NCBI GenBank assembly: GCA_016935955.1
Contig: JAFGPY010000231.1
Coordinates: 1 to 31,440 of the forward strand
DNA from: Planctomycetota bacterium
GTDB taxonomy: Bacteria; Planctomycetota; Phycisphaerae; FEN-1346; JAACEH01
Direction of reading: 5' to 3'
DNA length: 31,440 nucleotides
The notes beneath the pieces were generated by a model, which made no database searches, was not told the origin of the DNA, and saw only the letters and a program-made list of their open reading frames with translations. Below, in pieces: positions 21,839 to 30,360 of the stretch; positions within the stretch are counted from its first letter, which is position 1, and each line of letters starts with the position of its first letter. A program made the position numbers and the translations under genes.

Positions 21839-22480
21839 ATGAGTCACCACATCGTCTCTAAGCAACGAGTAGCTGATCACGGCGAGGTGTTTACCAGCCA
21901 GCGTGAGGTCCGCGCCATGCTGGAGCTTGTCCAACAGGAGGCCGAGCGTATTGATTCTCGCTTTCTGGAACCAGCGTGCGGCACCGGCAACTTCCTGGCT
22001 GAGGTCCTCGAACGCAAACTGCGTGTGGTGGGGAGGCGTTACCGCCGAAGCCAGGTGGAGTGCGAGCGATATACTCTGCTGGCTGTCTCATCGGTCTACG
22101 GCATCGATCTCCTGAATGATAACGTTGTGGAGTGTCGCCGTCGGCTGCTCGCCATCGTAGAGACTCACTGCAAGAGCCTCTTCAACGCCGATTTCCTTAG
22201 GGCGGTCCAGTTTGTCCTTGAGCGAAACATTATTCATGGCGACGCTCTTTCCCTTCAGACTGTCGGCAGCAATCCTAAGCCCATCACTTTCTCTGAGTGG
22301 TCATTGGTCAATGGCAGCATGGTCAAACGCCGGGACTTTGAGTTTCACGAGTTGCTGTCTTTCGCTGGAATGAAGGAGCAGCCTCTCTTCTCCGACCTTG
22401 GCGAAGAAGTGTTCTTTCCTGAACCGGTCCGTGACTACCCCCTGACTCATTACCTGAGGCTTGCAGATGCTACAGAGTAA
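21839..22480 (+). CDS. DNA methyltransferase-like subunit with cofactor motif but no NPPY motif
   Basis: 213 residues. It carries a GEVFTSQREVRAMLELV motif and FLEPACGTGNFLAEVL (about 42-57), the S-adenosylmethionine-binding motif I of N6-adenine methylases. YGIDLLNDNVVECRRRL follows as motif II/III. No (N/D)PP(Y/F) catalytic motif is present, and the chain is half the usual length. Its last bases overlap the start of the next methylase-like gene. It may supply cofactor binding to a heteromeric enzyme or be a regulatory paralogue. Base use is less GC-rich than that of the phage genes. Confidence 0.75.
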   Translation: MSHHIVSKQRVADHGEVFTSQREVRAMLELVQQEAERIDSRFLEPACGTGNFLAEVLERKLRVVGRRYRRSQVECERYTLLAVSSVYGIDLLNDNVVECRRRLLAIVETHCKSLFNADFLRAVQFVLERNIIHGDALSLQTVGSNPKPITFSEWSLVNGSMVKRRDFEFHELLSFAGMKEQPLFSDLGEEVFFPEPVRDYPLTHYLRLADATE

Positions 22481-23972
22481 CTACAACCCGGACGTGCTAA
22501 CGTGTCTGGCCAATCTGAGCAGCGACGAGGTGTTTACGCCGCCGCAGATGGCCAACGACATCCTGGACATGCTGCCGCCCAGACTGTGGCAAGATCCCAA
22601 AGCAACCTTCCTCGACCCGGTCTGCAAGTCTGGCGTCTTCCTACGCGAAATTGCCAAGCGCCTCGATTCTGGCCTGGAGAAGGCCATTCCGGACAAGCAG
22701 CAGCGTATCAACCACATATTCACTAAGCAGCTCTATGGCCTGGCCATCACAGAATTGACGTCGTTCCTAGCTCGCCGCTCGGTTTACTGCTCCAAAGCGG
22801 CCGACGGCAAGTATTCCGTATGCAACAGCTTTGATGACCCCCAAGGGGGGATTCGCTTTGAGCGTGTAGAGCACACTTGGGACAGTGGCCGCTGCGCCTT
22901 CTGCGGGGCCAGCCAGGAGAACTATGAACGTGGAGATGAACTGGAGACGCACGCATACCAGTTCATCCACGCGGAGAAGCCCGAGGAGGTCTTTGATATG
23001 AAGTTCGACGTTATCATCGGCAATCCGCCGTATCAGCTGAGCGACGGCGGCTTCGGCCGAAGCGCATCGCCGATCTACCACAAGTTCGTTCAGCAGGCAA
23101 AGAAACTTGCCCCTCGCTACCTGACCATGATCATCCCGTCCCGTTGGTTCGCAGGCGGCAAAGGTCTGAATGATTTCCGGGCGGAGATGCTCAACGACCC
23201 ACACATTCGCAAGATCGTGGATTTCGAGGATGCGAACGAAGTGTTTCCGGGAGTCGATATTGCCGGGGGCATCTGCTACTTCCTGTGGGATCGTGATTCT
23301 GCCGGCTCTTGTGAGGTCGTTAACATGCACAATGGCACGGCAGTTGTGTCGACGCGAGCCCTGAATGAGTTCGAAACCTTCGTTCGGCACAGCCAGGCCG
23401 TGCCAATCATCCGAAAGGTGCTGGCCAAGCAAGAGAAGCGAATGAACGAGCAAGTGTCCAGTCGTAAGCCATTTGGCCTGGCGACCAACATCAGGCCGCA
23501 GAAGTCAGGCGACATCATCTTGCGCTGGCAGAAAGGGGAGGGGCCGTATAAGCGCAGAGAGATCACGACTGGTGCGGAGATGATTGACCAGTGGAAGGTG
23601 AGCACCTCTTACGTCGGTTACGACCATGCAGGTAACCCCGGAAAGGATGGACGACGCAGAGTGTTGTCGAAGATCGACATCCTTCCGCCCGGTACGATCT
23701 GCAATGAGACGTACCTGGTCATTGGCAGTTACGACGGTGAGGAGGAAGCCCGCAATCTGGTAGGATACATGACCACACGGTTCTTTAGGTTCCTGGTTGC
23801 GCAATTCATGTACTCGCACCACATCACGAAAGAGTCCTACTCCCTGGTCCCGATCCTAGACATGACCAAGAAGTGGAGTGACAAGAAGCTCCAGAAGCGT
23901 TACGGCCTGACAGAAGACGAGATTGCGTTCATTGAGTCCAAGATACGTCCTATGGAGACGAACGGTGAGTAG
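22467..23972 (+). CDS. Eco57I-type N6-adenine DNA methyltransferase subunit
   Basis: 501 residues from ATG 22467 (GAGG 7 nt upstream; 14-nt overlap with the gene before). The N-terminus repeats the partner's pattern, DEVFTPPQMANDILDML, with a weakened motif I, FLDPVCKSGVFL (48-59), where GxG is replaced by KSG. The catalytic motif is intact: DVIIGNPPYQLSDG (181-194, NPPY 186-189). A zinc-like insertion CAFCGASQ lies before it. The C-terminal ~250 residues should form the target-recognition region. It would methylate adenine in the system's target site, possibly as a complex with the smaller subunit. Confidence 0.85.
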   Translation: MLQSNYNPDVLTCLANLSSDEVFTPPQMANDILDMLPPRLWQDPKATFLDPVCKSGVFLREIAKRLDSGLEKAIPDKQQRINHIFTKQLYGLAITELTSFLARRSVYCSKAADGKYSVCNSFDDPQGGIRFERVEHTWDSGRCAFCGASQENYERGDELETHAYQFIHAEKPEEVFDMKFDVIIGNPPYQLSDGGFGRSASPIYHKFVQQAKKLAPRYLTMIIPSRWFAGGKGLNDFRAEMLNDPHIRKIVDFEDANEVFPGVDIAGGICYFLWDRDSAGSCEVVNMHNGTAVVSTRALNEFETFVRHSQAVPIIRKVLAKQEKRMNEQVSSRKPFGLATNIRPQKSGDIILRWQKGEGPYKRREITTGAEMIDQWKVSTSYVGYDHAGNPGKDGRRRVLSKIDILPPGTICNETYLVIGSYDGEEEARNLVGYMTTRFFRFLVAQFMYSHHITKESYSLVPILDMTKKWSDKKLQKRYGLTEDEIAFIESKIRPMETNGE

Positions 23973-26487
23973 CGATTTCTTCCCGGCTAGACCTGACTCA
24001 AGGCCGATGATCTACGCCTACGAGGACACTAACCCACAGTATGCTGGGCTGCTCAAGGTGGGCTATACTGCGGTCAACGTACAGTTGCGCGTGGCACAGC
24101 AGTACCCCACGAAGCGGCCCGGAAAGGCACCGTATCGGATCGTGCTGGAAGAGCCCGCTATGCGCAGCGACGGGACGGTCTTTACGGACCACGACGTCCA
24201 TCGCTGGCTGCGAGAGCGAGGCGTGAGCAATCCTGAGGGCGAGTGGTTTGGGTGTCCGGTCAAGCAGGTCAAGGCCGCGGTGATCGCCCTGCGCACAGGA
24301 CAGATGAACGAAGATAACCGCGTCCTCGATTTTGGTATGCGTCCGGAGCAGGTCGAGGCCGTTGAGAAGACAGCAGCCTACTTCAAGGCCTTCAAGGGCG
24401 ACAAGCACAATAGGGACAGGACGCCGCACTTCTTGTGGAACGCCAAGATGCGGTTCGGCAAGACCTTCGCAGCCTATCAACTGGCCAGGAAGATGGGCTG
24501 GCGTAGAGTGCTGGTCATGACATTCAAGCCGGCGGTCCAGAGCGCTTGGGAATCGGACCTCAGGCAGCATGTTGATTTCAAGGGTTGGCAGTTTATCAAA
24601 CCTGGCGGCTTGACCTACGAAGAGGCCGACAAGAAGAAGCGCTTCGTTTGCTTCGGATCGTTCCAGGACTACCTCGGCCGCAATCCGAGCACAGGCGGCA
24701 TCAAGACGAAGAATGAGTGGGTACATGCGACCAACTGGGACTGCGTGATTCTCGACGAGTACCACTACGGCGCATGGCGCGATAATGCGAAGGAGTTGTT
24801 CGAGGCCGAGGGGAAGAAGGAGATCGAATTTGGCGAGGGGGAGGGCGTCCAGGATTTCGATGAAGAGGTCATGCCGATTACAACCGATGCTTACCTGTAC
24901 CTTTCCGGCACACCGTTTCGGGCAATCGCGTCCGGGGAGTTCATCGAGGAGCAGATATTCAACTGGACCTATTCGGACGAGCAGCGGGCGAAGCTGGCGT
25001 GGGCTGGGGATAGCAATCCTTACACCAGTCTGCCGCGCATGGTGCTGATGACCTATCAGCTGCCGGATGCCATTTGTGATATCGCTAAGCAGGGAGAGTT
25101 CAACGAATTCGACTTGAACGTGTTCTTCTCGGCTGAAGGAGCCCGCAAGGATGCTCGTTTCAAGTACAACAACGAGGTCCAGAAATGGCTCGACTTGATC
25201 CGGGGAATGTTTCAAGCGACGACCATTGATAACTTGAAGTTGGGAGCGAAAAAACCGCCCATGCCTTTCTCTGATGTCCGGCTCCTCAACATTTTGTCAC
25301 ACACGTTCTGGTTCTTGCCGAGCGTGGCCTCTTGTTATGCGATGAGAAATCTGCTGGCGCAGAAACAGAATCGCTTCTATCACGACTATGAGGTGGTTGT
25401 CGCGGCGGGACCAAGCGCAGGGATCGGTGTTGCCGCACTCCCACCTGTGCTCGAAGCGATGGAAGATCCGCTAAAGAGCAAGACCATAACTCTCTCCTGT
25501 GGCAAGTTGACCACCGGTGTCACCGTGCGGCCGTGGACCGGCATCTTCATGCTCCGGAATTCGTCCAGCCCGGAGACGTATTTTCAGGCTGCATTTCGTG
25601 TTCAGTCACCTTGGACAGTCCGAAATCCAGATGGAAACACCCCGAACGAAGAGCTCGTAATCAAGAAGGAATGCTACGTTTTTGACTTCGCGCCTGAACG
25701 CGCCCTGCGTCAGATTTCTGACTACAGCTGCCGCTTGAATGTAGACGAGAGCAACCCCGAGAAGAAGGTTGAGGAGTTCATCAACTTTTTACCGGTTCTC
25801 GCGTATGACGGCAGCTCCATGAAGCAGATGGACGCCGCCGGCATTCTGGACATCGCCATGAGCGGCACCTCGGCAACACTCCTAGCGCGGCGATGGGAAA
25901 GCGCGCTACTGGTGAACGTGGACAATGCCACACTACAAAGACTAATGGCCAATGAGGCGGCCATGAATGCCCTGATGAACATCGAAGGCTTCCGCAGTCT
26001 CAACCAGGATATCGAGACCATCATCAACAAGTCTGAGTCCGTCAAGAAGACACGCAAGGAGAAGAACGACGAGGATCTGACACCCAAGGAGCGAAGGGAG
26101 CTTACGGAGGAGGAGAAGGATTATAAGAGCAAGAGGAAACAGATTCAGGAGAAGCTGATCAAGTTTGCAACGCGAATCCCCGTCTTTATGTATCTCACCG
26201 ACTACCGAGAGCGGTGTCTGCGCGATGTGATAACCCAGCTCGAACCTGGGCTTTTCAAGAAGGTCACCGGCTTGTCGGTCAAGGATTTTGAACTGCTCGT
26301 GAGCCTCGGGGTGTTCAACAGCGCGTTGATGAACGATGCCGTCTACAAATTCAAGCGATACGAGGATTCCAGCCTCGTTTACGTCGGCATAAACAGGCAC
26401 GAGGGCGAGGAGGTCGGCTTATTTGATACCGTGCTCAGCGAATTGGAATACCAGAACGTGTTCGAGAATCTGGCTGGAGCGAAGTGA
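23965..26487 (+). CDS. Restriction subunit: GIY-YIG (T5orf172-like) nuclease fused to SF2 helicase
   Basis: 840 residues from a GTG at 23965 that overlaps the methylase stop (GGAG 8 nt upstream); an internal ATG at 24007 would give a slightly shorter form. The N-terminal ~100 residues (MIYAYEDTNP, then LLKVGYTAVNVQLRVAQQYP) resemble the GIY-YIG/T5orf172 nuclease fold. A helicase core follows: Walker A KMRFGKTFAAYQ (161-172), DEYH (264-267) and SGTPFRAIA (314-322). The C-terminal ~300 residues are helical and charged and unrecognised. It would cut unmethylated invading DNA after ATP-driven translocation. The 5'-to-3' gene order is M, M, R. Confidence 0.82.
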   Translation: MSSDFFPARPDSRPMIYAYEDTNPQYAGLLKVGYTAVNVQLRVAQQYPTKRPGKAPYRIVLEEPAMRSDGTVFTDHDVHRWLRERGVSNPEGEWFGCPVKQVKAAVIALRTGQMNEDNRVLDFGMRPEQVEAVEKTAAYFKAFKGDKHNRDRTPHFLWNAKMRFGKTFAAYQLARKMGWRRVLVMTFKPAVQSAWESDLRQHVDFKGWQFIKPGGLTYEEADKKKRFVCFGSFQDYLGRNPSTGGIKTKNEWVHATNWDCVILDEYHYGAWRDNAKELFEAEGKKEIEFGEGEGVQDFDEEVMPITTDAYLYLSGTPFRAIASGEFIEEQIFNWTYSDEQRAKLAWAGDSNPYTSLPRMVLMTYQLPDAICDIAKQGEFNEFDLNVFFSAEGARKDARFKYNNEVQKWLDLIRGMFQATTIDNLKLGAKKPPMPFSDVRLLNILSHTFWFLPSVASCYAMRNLLAQKQNRFYHDYEVVVAAGPSAGIGVAALPPVLEAMEDPLKSKTITLSCGKLTTGVTVRPWTGIFMLRNSSSPETYFQAAFRVQSPWTVRNPDGNTPNEELVIKKECYVFDFAPERALRQISDYSCRLNVDESNPEKKVEEFINFLPVLAYDGSSMKQMDAAGILDIAMSGTSATLLARRWESALLVNVDNATLQRLMANEAAMNALMNIEGFRSLNQDIETIINKSESVKKTRKEKNDEDLTPKERRELTEEEKDYKSKRKQIQEKLIKFATRIPVFMYLTDYRERCLRDVITQLEPGLFKKVTGLSVKDFELLVSLGVFNSALMNDAVYKFKRYEDSSLVYVGINRHEGEEVGLFDTVLSELEYQNVFENLAGAK

Positions 26488-26605
26488 GATACTTGCTGAC
26501 AAGTGACCAGCCACAATGCCGGCGGAATCCCACACAGCAGCCATTCCCATTGAAACAGTAACTACGATGCCCGTATTGGGCCCACAACCATTCGGGGACT
26601 CGGTC

Positions 26606-27148
26606 ATGACAGACTTCGACTTCTGGAAGAAACAATATCAGGGGACTTGGGATCAGTCATCGGAAAGGGAAAAGGCCATTGGTCGCTTTCTGAGCCAGGC
26701 AACAGACCACCGGATAGTTGAGGTCGGCTTGGGGGCAGGAGCGTCCGAGTTCATATCTGGGGCCGCGACTCAGCACGGTCACATGAAGGGAGACGCCGAT
26801 CTACGTGTGGAAGGGACGGACATCTATCTTGAGGTCACCGGTCCGCTTGTCAGCTCAGTGGACGAGCGTCAGGACCTCTGGATCAGACCGGACAAGATTC
26901 TGAACGCGCGGGAGAAGGCCGGAGAGCACGAGACATGGATCGTGCACCATCTACCGAAAAACGATCTCATTCGTGTGGTACCGCTGGATGACGCCTTCTG
27001 GGCAGCACATGACCAGGGCGAATTCCCTATTGTTACTCCACGGATTCGCGGGGTACAGGAACGCTATCGCGCGATACCCGCCGGAAGCCCGTACGTGAAG
27101 GAATGCAGTGTCCTGATTGCGCGACTAAAGAAGGTACGGCCCAAGTAA
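26606..27148 (+). CDS. Unknown 180-aa protein of the restriction operon, possible PD-(D/E)xK-like fold
   Basis: From ATG 26606 (GGGGA upstream): MTDFDFWKKQYQGTWDQSSE. The segment GDADLRVEGTDIYLEVTGP, followed by a Lys in RPDKILNA, recalls the Asp, Glu-x-x and Lys layout of restriction-endonuclease-fold proteins, but the last position is Thr rather than Lys, so catalysis is doubtful. A histidine-rich WIVHHLPKNDL follows. It lies 118 nt after the restriction subunit, same strand and similar base composition, so it is probably part of the same defence cassette. No exact family is recognised. Confidence 0.55.
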   Translation: MTDFDFWKKQYQGTWDQSSEREKAIGRFLSQATDHRIVEVGLGAGASEFISGAATQHGHMKGDADLRVEGTDIYLEVTGPLVSSVDERQDLWIRPDKILNAREKAGEHETWIVHHLPKNDLIRVVPLDDAFWAAHDQGEFPIVTPRIRGVQERYRAIPAGSPYVKECSVLIARLKKVRPK

Positions 27149-27217
27149 GACCGTTGCCTTCATCCAACAGCCATAGGGAATGCGTTGATGAACTTGTTGG
27201 CTATTAGGAGTTCGCCG

Positions 27218-27562
27218 ATGGGCCTAACGATCTATGGTAAGTTCAGTGACCTTCTTCTGGAAGCTGAAGTCGCGCCCAGCAGTGTGGGCGAATTCACTTC
27301 GCATTACGGGAGGCTAGCAGGGAAGTCTCCTGCTGCCTCCGACTACTTCCAAATCCAAGACAACAAGTGGGGTCTCGAGCTGCGTGTATACTTCAATGCC
27401 CCAGACTGGGTCTGTGACAGTCTGCGGACATTAGGCTACCACATAGAGGACCGAAGTGGGGGGTATCGCCCTGAATACGCGTTCAGAATCAATCATCAAG
27501 GGCTGTTTTGGAGCCTGGTGTCACACGGCTATCGATTAGGACACAATGAACCAATTCCGTGA
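27218..27562 (+). CDS. Hypothetical protein (114 aa) at the end of the defence cassette
   Basis: From ATG 27218 (AGGAG 8 nt upstream): MGLTIYGKFSDLLLEAEVAP. It is a mixed alpha/beta protein with several aromatic residues (KWGLELRVYFNAPDWVC, GLFWSLVSHGYRLGHN). No domain is recognised. A longer frame begins at TTG 27185 without better support. It runs convergently into the mobility-module HTH gene, overlapping it by 34 bp. The lower GC content matches the restriction genes, not the phage genes. Confidence 0.5.
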   Translation: MGLTIYGKFSDLLLEAEVAPSSVGEFTSHYGRLAGKSPAASDYFQIQDNKWGLELRVYFNAPDWVCDSLRTLGYHIEDRSGGYRPEYAFRINHQGLFWSLVSHGYRLGHNEPIP

Positions 27563-27957
27563 GCGACAGGAGGCTGGCCTGTTCGGTATGCCTTCCGCTG
27601 CTTCCGCCAATCCATCAGACGCACAACCGGCCGCAAGTCTCGCTCGGTAACCGGATCGCGCCCCTCGACCACCGGCGGAAGGTGCAGTATCTCCTCCTGA
27701 ATGTCCGGGGCCAGGTGAAGCAGGTTCATGATCTGCGTCATGCGGGGTTGGGTGACGTGGGCCAGGCGGGCCAGTTCGGACTGATCGGCGACCTGGCCGT
27801 CGCGGAGTAGTTGGTCGAAGCGGATTGCCAAGGCCATGAGCTTCGAGACGCGGGGCGTGCGGTCAGCTGGCTCCGACTTCTCCGGGGCCGGGCCAGGTAG
27901 GGCCGTCTTGCGGCCGTTCTTGATGGCGAAGTGAATCTGCTTGGTGATGGTTGTCAT
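27529..27957 (-). CDS. HTH protein downstream of the recombinase (possibly altered C-terminus)
   Basis: 142 residues. A helix-turn-helix is visible at about 57-85 (DQSELARLAHVTQPRMTQIM, followed by NLLHLAPDIQEEIL), preceded by a Pro/Lys-rich N-terminal arm. Proteins of this kind commonly follow serine recombinases in such elements, perhaps as recombination directionality or control factors. The last ~20 residues (AYRTGQPPVAHGIGSLCPNR) enter the low-GC cassette and overlap its last gene, so the natural end may have been replaced when the cassette inserted. The ATG overlaps the recombinase stop (ATGA). Confidence 0.72.
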   Translation of the reverse strand: MTTITKQIHFAIKNGRKTALPGPAPEKSEPADRTPRVSKLMALAIRFDQLLRDGQVADQSELARLAHVTQPRMTQIMNLLHLAPDIQEEILHLPPVVEGRDPVTERDLRPVVRLMDWRKQRKAYRTGQPPVAHGIGSLCPNR

Positions 27958-29525
27958 GCGGCGGCCTCCATCTTGCGCTTGACCAGCGAGCGGATACTCG
28001 TCGGCCGGAAGGTGACCGACACGGTGCCCGCCTTGCCGTCATACACCACCGTCGAGATCAGCAATTTGAGCAGGCGGGCCTGCTCGCGAGGGATGAGACT
28101 GTCCCACAGGCCGTCGAAGTCAGCGAATGCGGCTCGGGCCTCGACGCGAGTGACCGTCTGGGCTTCCAGTTGGGCAATCCGCGCGTCCAACTCGGCCAGG
28201 CGTTTGTCGGCCGCCGAGAGTCGCTCGTGCAGGTCGGCGATACGAGCCGTCACGTCGGTCGTGGTCTTGCCACTGGTGGCCAGCTGCTGCAGTTCCTTGT
28301 GCCGTCGCTTCCGCTCCCGGACCAAATCGTCGCGTTGGCGCTCGGCTTCCGCCCGCTCGGCATCGATGGCCTTGTTGGCGTCGGTCAGCACCTGGGCCAG
28401 CAGGGCCTCGTCGTTGGCCAGGGCGCGAACCTCGTCGATCACCACACGCTCGATCTCGGCCGCGGGCAGCGTTCCAGCCGTACAGTCGTCAACTCCGTTC
28501 TTGATGGCGTAGGTGCAGCGGTAGTAGCGATAGAACTTCCGCTTGCTGCGGCCGCCGCAGAACGTGTGCGTCATGGCCGTGCCGCAGCTCTTGCACCGGA
28601 GGAGGCCCCGAAGCAGCGCCCCGTACTTGTTGCGGACCTCGGTGCCGCCGGTCCGCCCATTGTGCTTGAGTTGCTGCTGGACCTTGTCGAACAATTCCTG
28701 GTCGACAAGTGCCTCGTGCTCGCCCGGGTGCAGTTCGTCCTTGTAGCGTCTCATCCCGACGTAGGTCGGGTTGGTCAGCAAAACGTGCAAGGACGCCTTG
28801 TTGAACGGTTGCCCGCCGACCTCGCGGCCTTTCTTCGTTACCCGCTGCTTGTTCACCCAGCCACGGCGGCCGAGTTCTTTGACCACCGGCAGCAGCGACC
28901 CCTCGTGAAGATACATCTGGTAGATTTCGCGGACGCGGTGGGCTTCCTTGGCGTCAACCACCAGGCGAGGGCTTGGCCCAGACCGATCGACGTCGTAGCC
29001 CAGCACGGGCGCGTCGCCGGTGTACTTGCCCTTGCGGGCCTGGGCGGCCAGTTTGTCGCGGATGCGTTCACCGATGATCTCCCGCTCGAACTGGGCGAAC
29101 GACAGCAGGATGTTCAGCGTCAACCGGCCCATCGAGTGGGTGGTATTGAACTGCTGGGTCACCGAGACGAACGAAACGCCGCGGTTGTCGAACGTCTCCA
29201 TGATGCGGGCGAAGTCCAGCAGCGACCGGCTGAGGCGGTCGACCTTGTAGACGACCACACAGTCGACCTTGCCATCGTTGATGTCGCGAAGCAGGCGGTC
29301 CAGGGCCGGGCGTTCCATGTTGCCGCCGGTGTACCCGCCGTCATCGTAACGGTCCGGCAGCGCCGTCCAGCCCTCGGCCTTCTGGCTGACGATGTAGGCT
29401 TCTGCGGCTTCACGCTGGGCGTCGAGGGAGTTGAACTCCTGTTCCAGGCCCTCTTCGGTGCTCTTGCGGGTGTAGATGGCGCAGCGGGTCGTCGCCTTGG
29501 CGGCCTTGTCGCGTCTTTTGCTCAT
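27954..29525 (-). CDS. Large serine recombinase (integrase/excisionase)
   Basis: 523 residues. The resolvase domain (about 12-160) has the catalytic Ser22 in IYTRKSTEEG, VYKVDRLSRS and the arginine-containing motif AQFEREIIGERIRDKL. The recombinase domain follows (about 180-290, with NKQRVTKKGREVGGQPFNKA). A zinc ribbon (LLRCKSCGTAMTHTFCGG), and a coiled-coil region rich in Leu, Arg and Glu, lie C-terminally. Such enzymes cross attP and attB during integration. The gene overlaps the upstream DUF2924 gene (ATGA) and the downstream HTH gene, so integration genes form one operon. Confidence 0.95.
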   Translation of the reverse strand: MSKRRDKAAKATTRCAIYTRKSTEEGLEQEFNSLDAQREAAEAYIVSQKAEGWTALPDRYDDGGYTGGNMERPALDRLLRDINDGKVDCVVVYKVDRLSRSLLDFARIMETFDNRGVSFVSVTQQFNTTHSMGRLTLNILLSFAQFEREIIGERIRDKLAAQARKGKYTGDAPVLGYDVDRSGPSPRLVVDAKEAHRVREIYQMYLHEGSLLPVVKELGRRGWVNKQRVTKKGREVGGQPFNKASLHVLLTNPTYVGMRRYKDELHPGEHEALVDQELFDKVQQQLKHNGRTGGTEVRNKYGALLRGLLRCKSCGTAMTHTFCGGRSKRKFYRYYRCTYAIKNGVDDCTAGTLPAAEIERVVIDEVRALANDEALLAQVLTDANKAIDAERAEAERQRDDLVRERKRRHKELQQLATSGKTTTDVTARIADLHERLSAADKRLAELDARIAQLEAQTVTRVEARAAFADFDGLWDSLIPREQARLLKLLISTVVYDGKAGTVSVTFRPTSIRSLVKRKMEAAA

Positions 29526-30031
29526 CGCTGCACCCCCAGTCTGAAGAACCGGAACCCGTTCATGTGGCTGCCGGTGATCCGCTTGGCCACGGCCGAGAGC
29601 GTGCGGTAGCGGTTGCCCTCGTACTCGAAGCCGCTGCCGTCCTTCAGGTACACCACGCGGTGGCTGCGGCCCTTGTGCTCGCGGACGATGGCCGAACCCG
29701 GCGCTGGCAGGCGTGGGTCGGTCGGGAGGCCCTTGCTGTTCACCACGGGCCGGGTGACGGTGGCGGACTCGCCCGTCTGCGGCGGGCAGATCATGGTCTT
29801 GGGGGCCATGACGCGGACCTCGGCGTCGTCGGCCAGTTCGGCCGCCCGCCGGCGTGCCCGCTCCGACAGGTCGCCCTCGGCATTGGCCTGGATGCGCCAG
29901 GCGACCTTGCGGATGAGGTAGGCCCGGTGCCGGGTGCGGCAGGGCTGGCCGTGCAGCGTTTCGTAGCGCTCGGCCAGCTCGCCGGTGGTCATGCCGTCCA
30001 AGGCGGCAAGCTGTGCTGCAATCTCATGCAT
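29522..30031 (-). CDS. DUF2924 family protein
   Basis: 169 residues starting MHEIAAQLAALDGMTTGELA behind AAAGGAG. RYETLHGQPCRTRHRAYLIR and the later RLPAPGSAIVREHKGRSHRV, FEYEGNRYRTLSAVAKRITG segments are typical of DUF2924, a family usually next to serine recombinases. Its role is unknown, possibly a recombination cofactor or DNA binder. It directly precedes and overlaps the recombinase gene, which supports a functional pair. Confidence 0.88.
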   Translation of the reverse strand: MHEIAAQLAALDGMTTGELAERYETLHGQPCRTRHRAYLIRKVAWRIQANAEGDLSERARRRAAELADDAEVRVMAPKTMICPPQTGESATVTRPVVNSKGLPTDPRLPAPGSAIVREHKGRSHRVVYLKDGSGFEYEGNRYRTLSAVAKRITGSHMNGFRFFRLGVQR

Positions 30032-30072
30032 GGTGCGGCTCCTTTCGTCCAGGGTTTCCGAGACGCGGCCCG

Positions 30073-30282
30073 TTAACCAGCGGGCCTCTGAGCCACACTG
30101 AGCCTCGTTTCTGGCCGGACATCAAGGCCCTTCCGGCGAGGTTCCGAGGATGTTTCTGGGGGCGGCGATTCGGCCGATTTGGCCGCGCGGAGGCAACGCC
30201 GCAGGCCGCAGGCCAGGATGCTCGCGACTTCCTGGCGGCGCTCGTCCGCGGTCATGCTTTCGGGATTGCGAGTCGAGATCAT
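30073..30282 (-). CDS. Small protein at the head of the mobility operon (69 aa)
   Basis: From ATG 30282, MISTRNPESMTADERRQEVA, with GGGAG about 8 nt upstream. The N-terminal helix (MTADERRQEVASILACGLRR) recurs in short proteins found upstream of DUF2924 and recombinase genes in other elements, as I recall. It ends with a Ser/Pro-rich and basic tail (SEPRRKGLDVRPETRLS). It is likely an accessory of the integration module. It lies about 40 nt downstream of promoter copy 3, so it is probably the first gene transcribed from it. Confidence 0.65.
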   Translation of the reverse strand: MISTRNPESMTADERRQEVASILACGLRRCLRAAKSAESPPPETSSEPRRKGLDVRPETRLSVAQRPAG

Positions 30283-30321
30283 GGCATGGCTCCCAATGGG
30301 GGCTGGCAGTAGAGTGCCCCT

Positions 30322-30360
30322 CCATTGGTTACCTATGCCATCGGCGCGCGGAATGCCCGG
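30322..30360 (-). promoter_or_regulatory. Prophage-specific promoter-like element, copy 3 (mobility genes)
   Basis: On the minus strand: CCGGGCA (30360-30354), 16 nt, then CATAGGTAACCAATGG, followed by AGGGG as in copy 1. It stands at the outer end of the prophage, pointing inward at the small gene, DUF2924, recombinase and HTH genes. A 15-bp inverted repeat CGGTT-TACTT-AACCG begins two bases inside its outer end (30358-30372). Confidence 0.6.
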
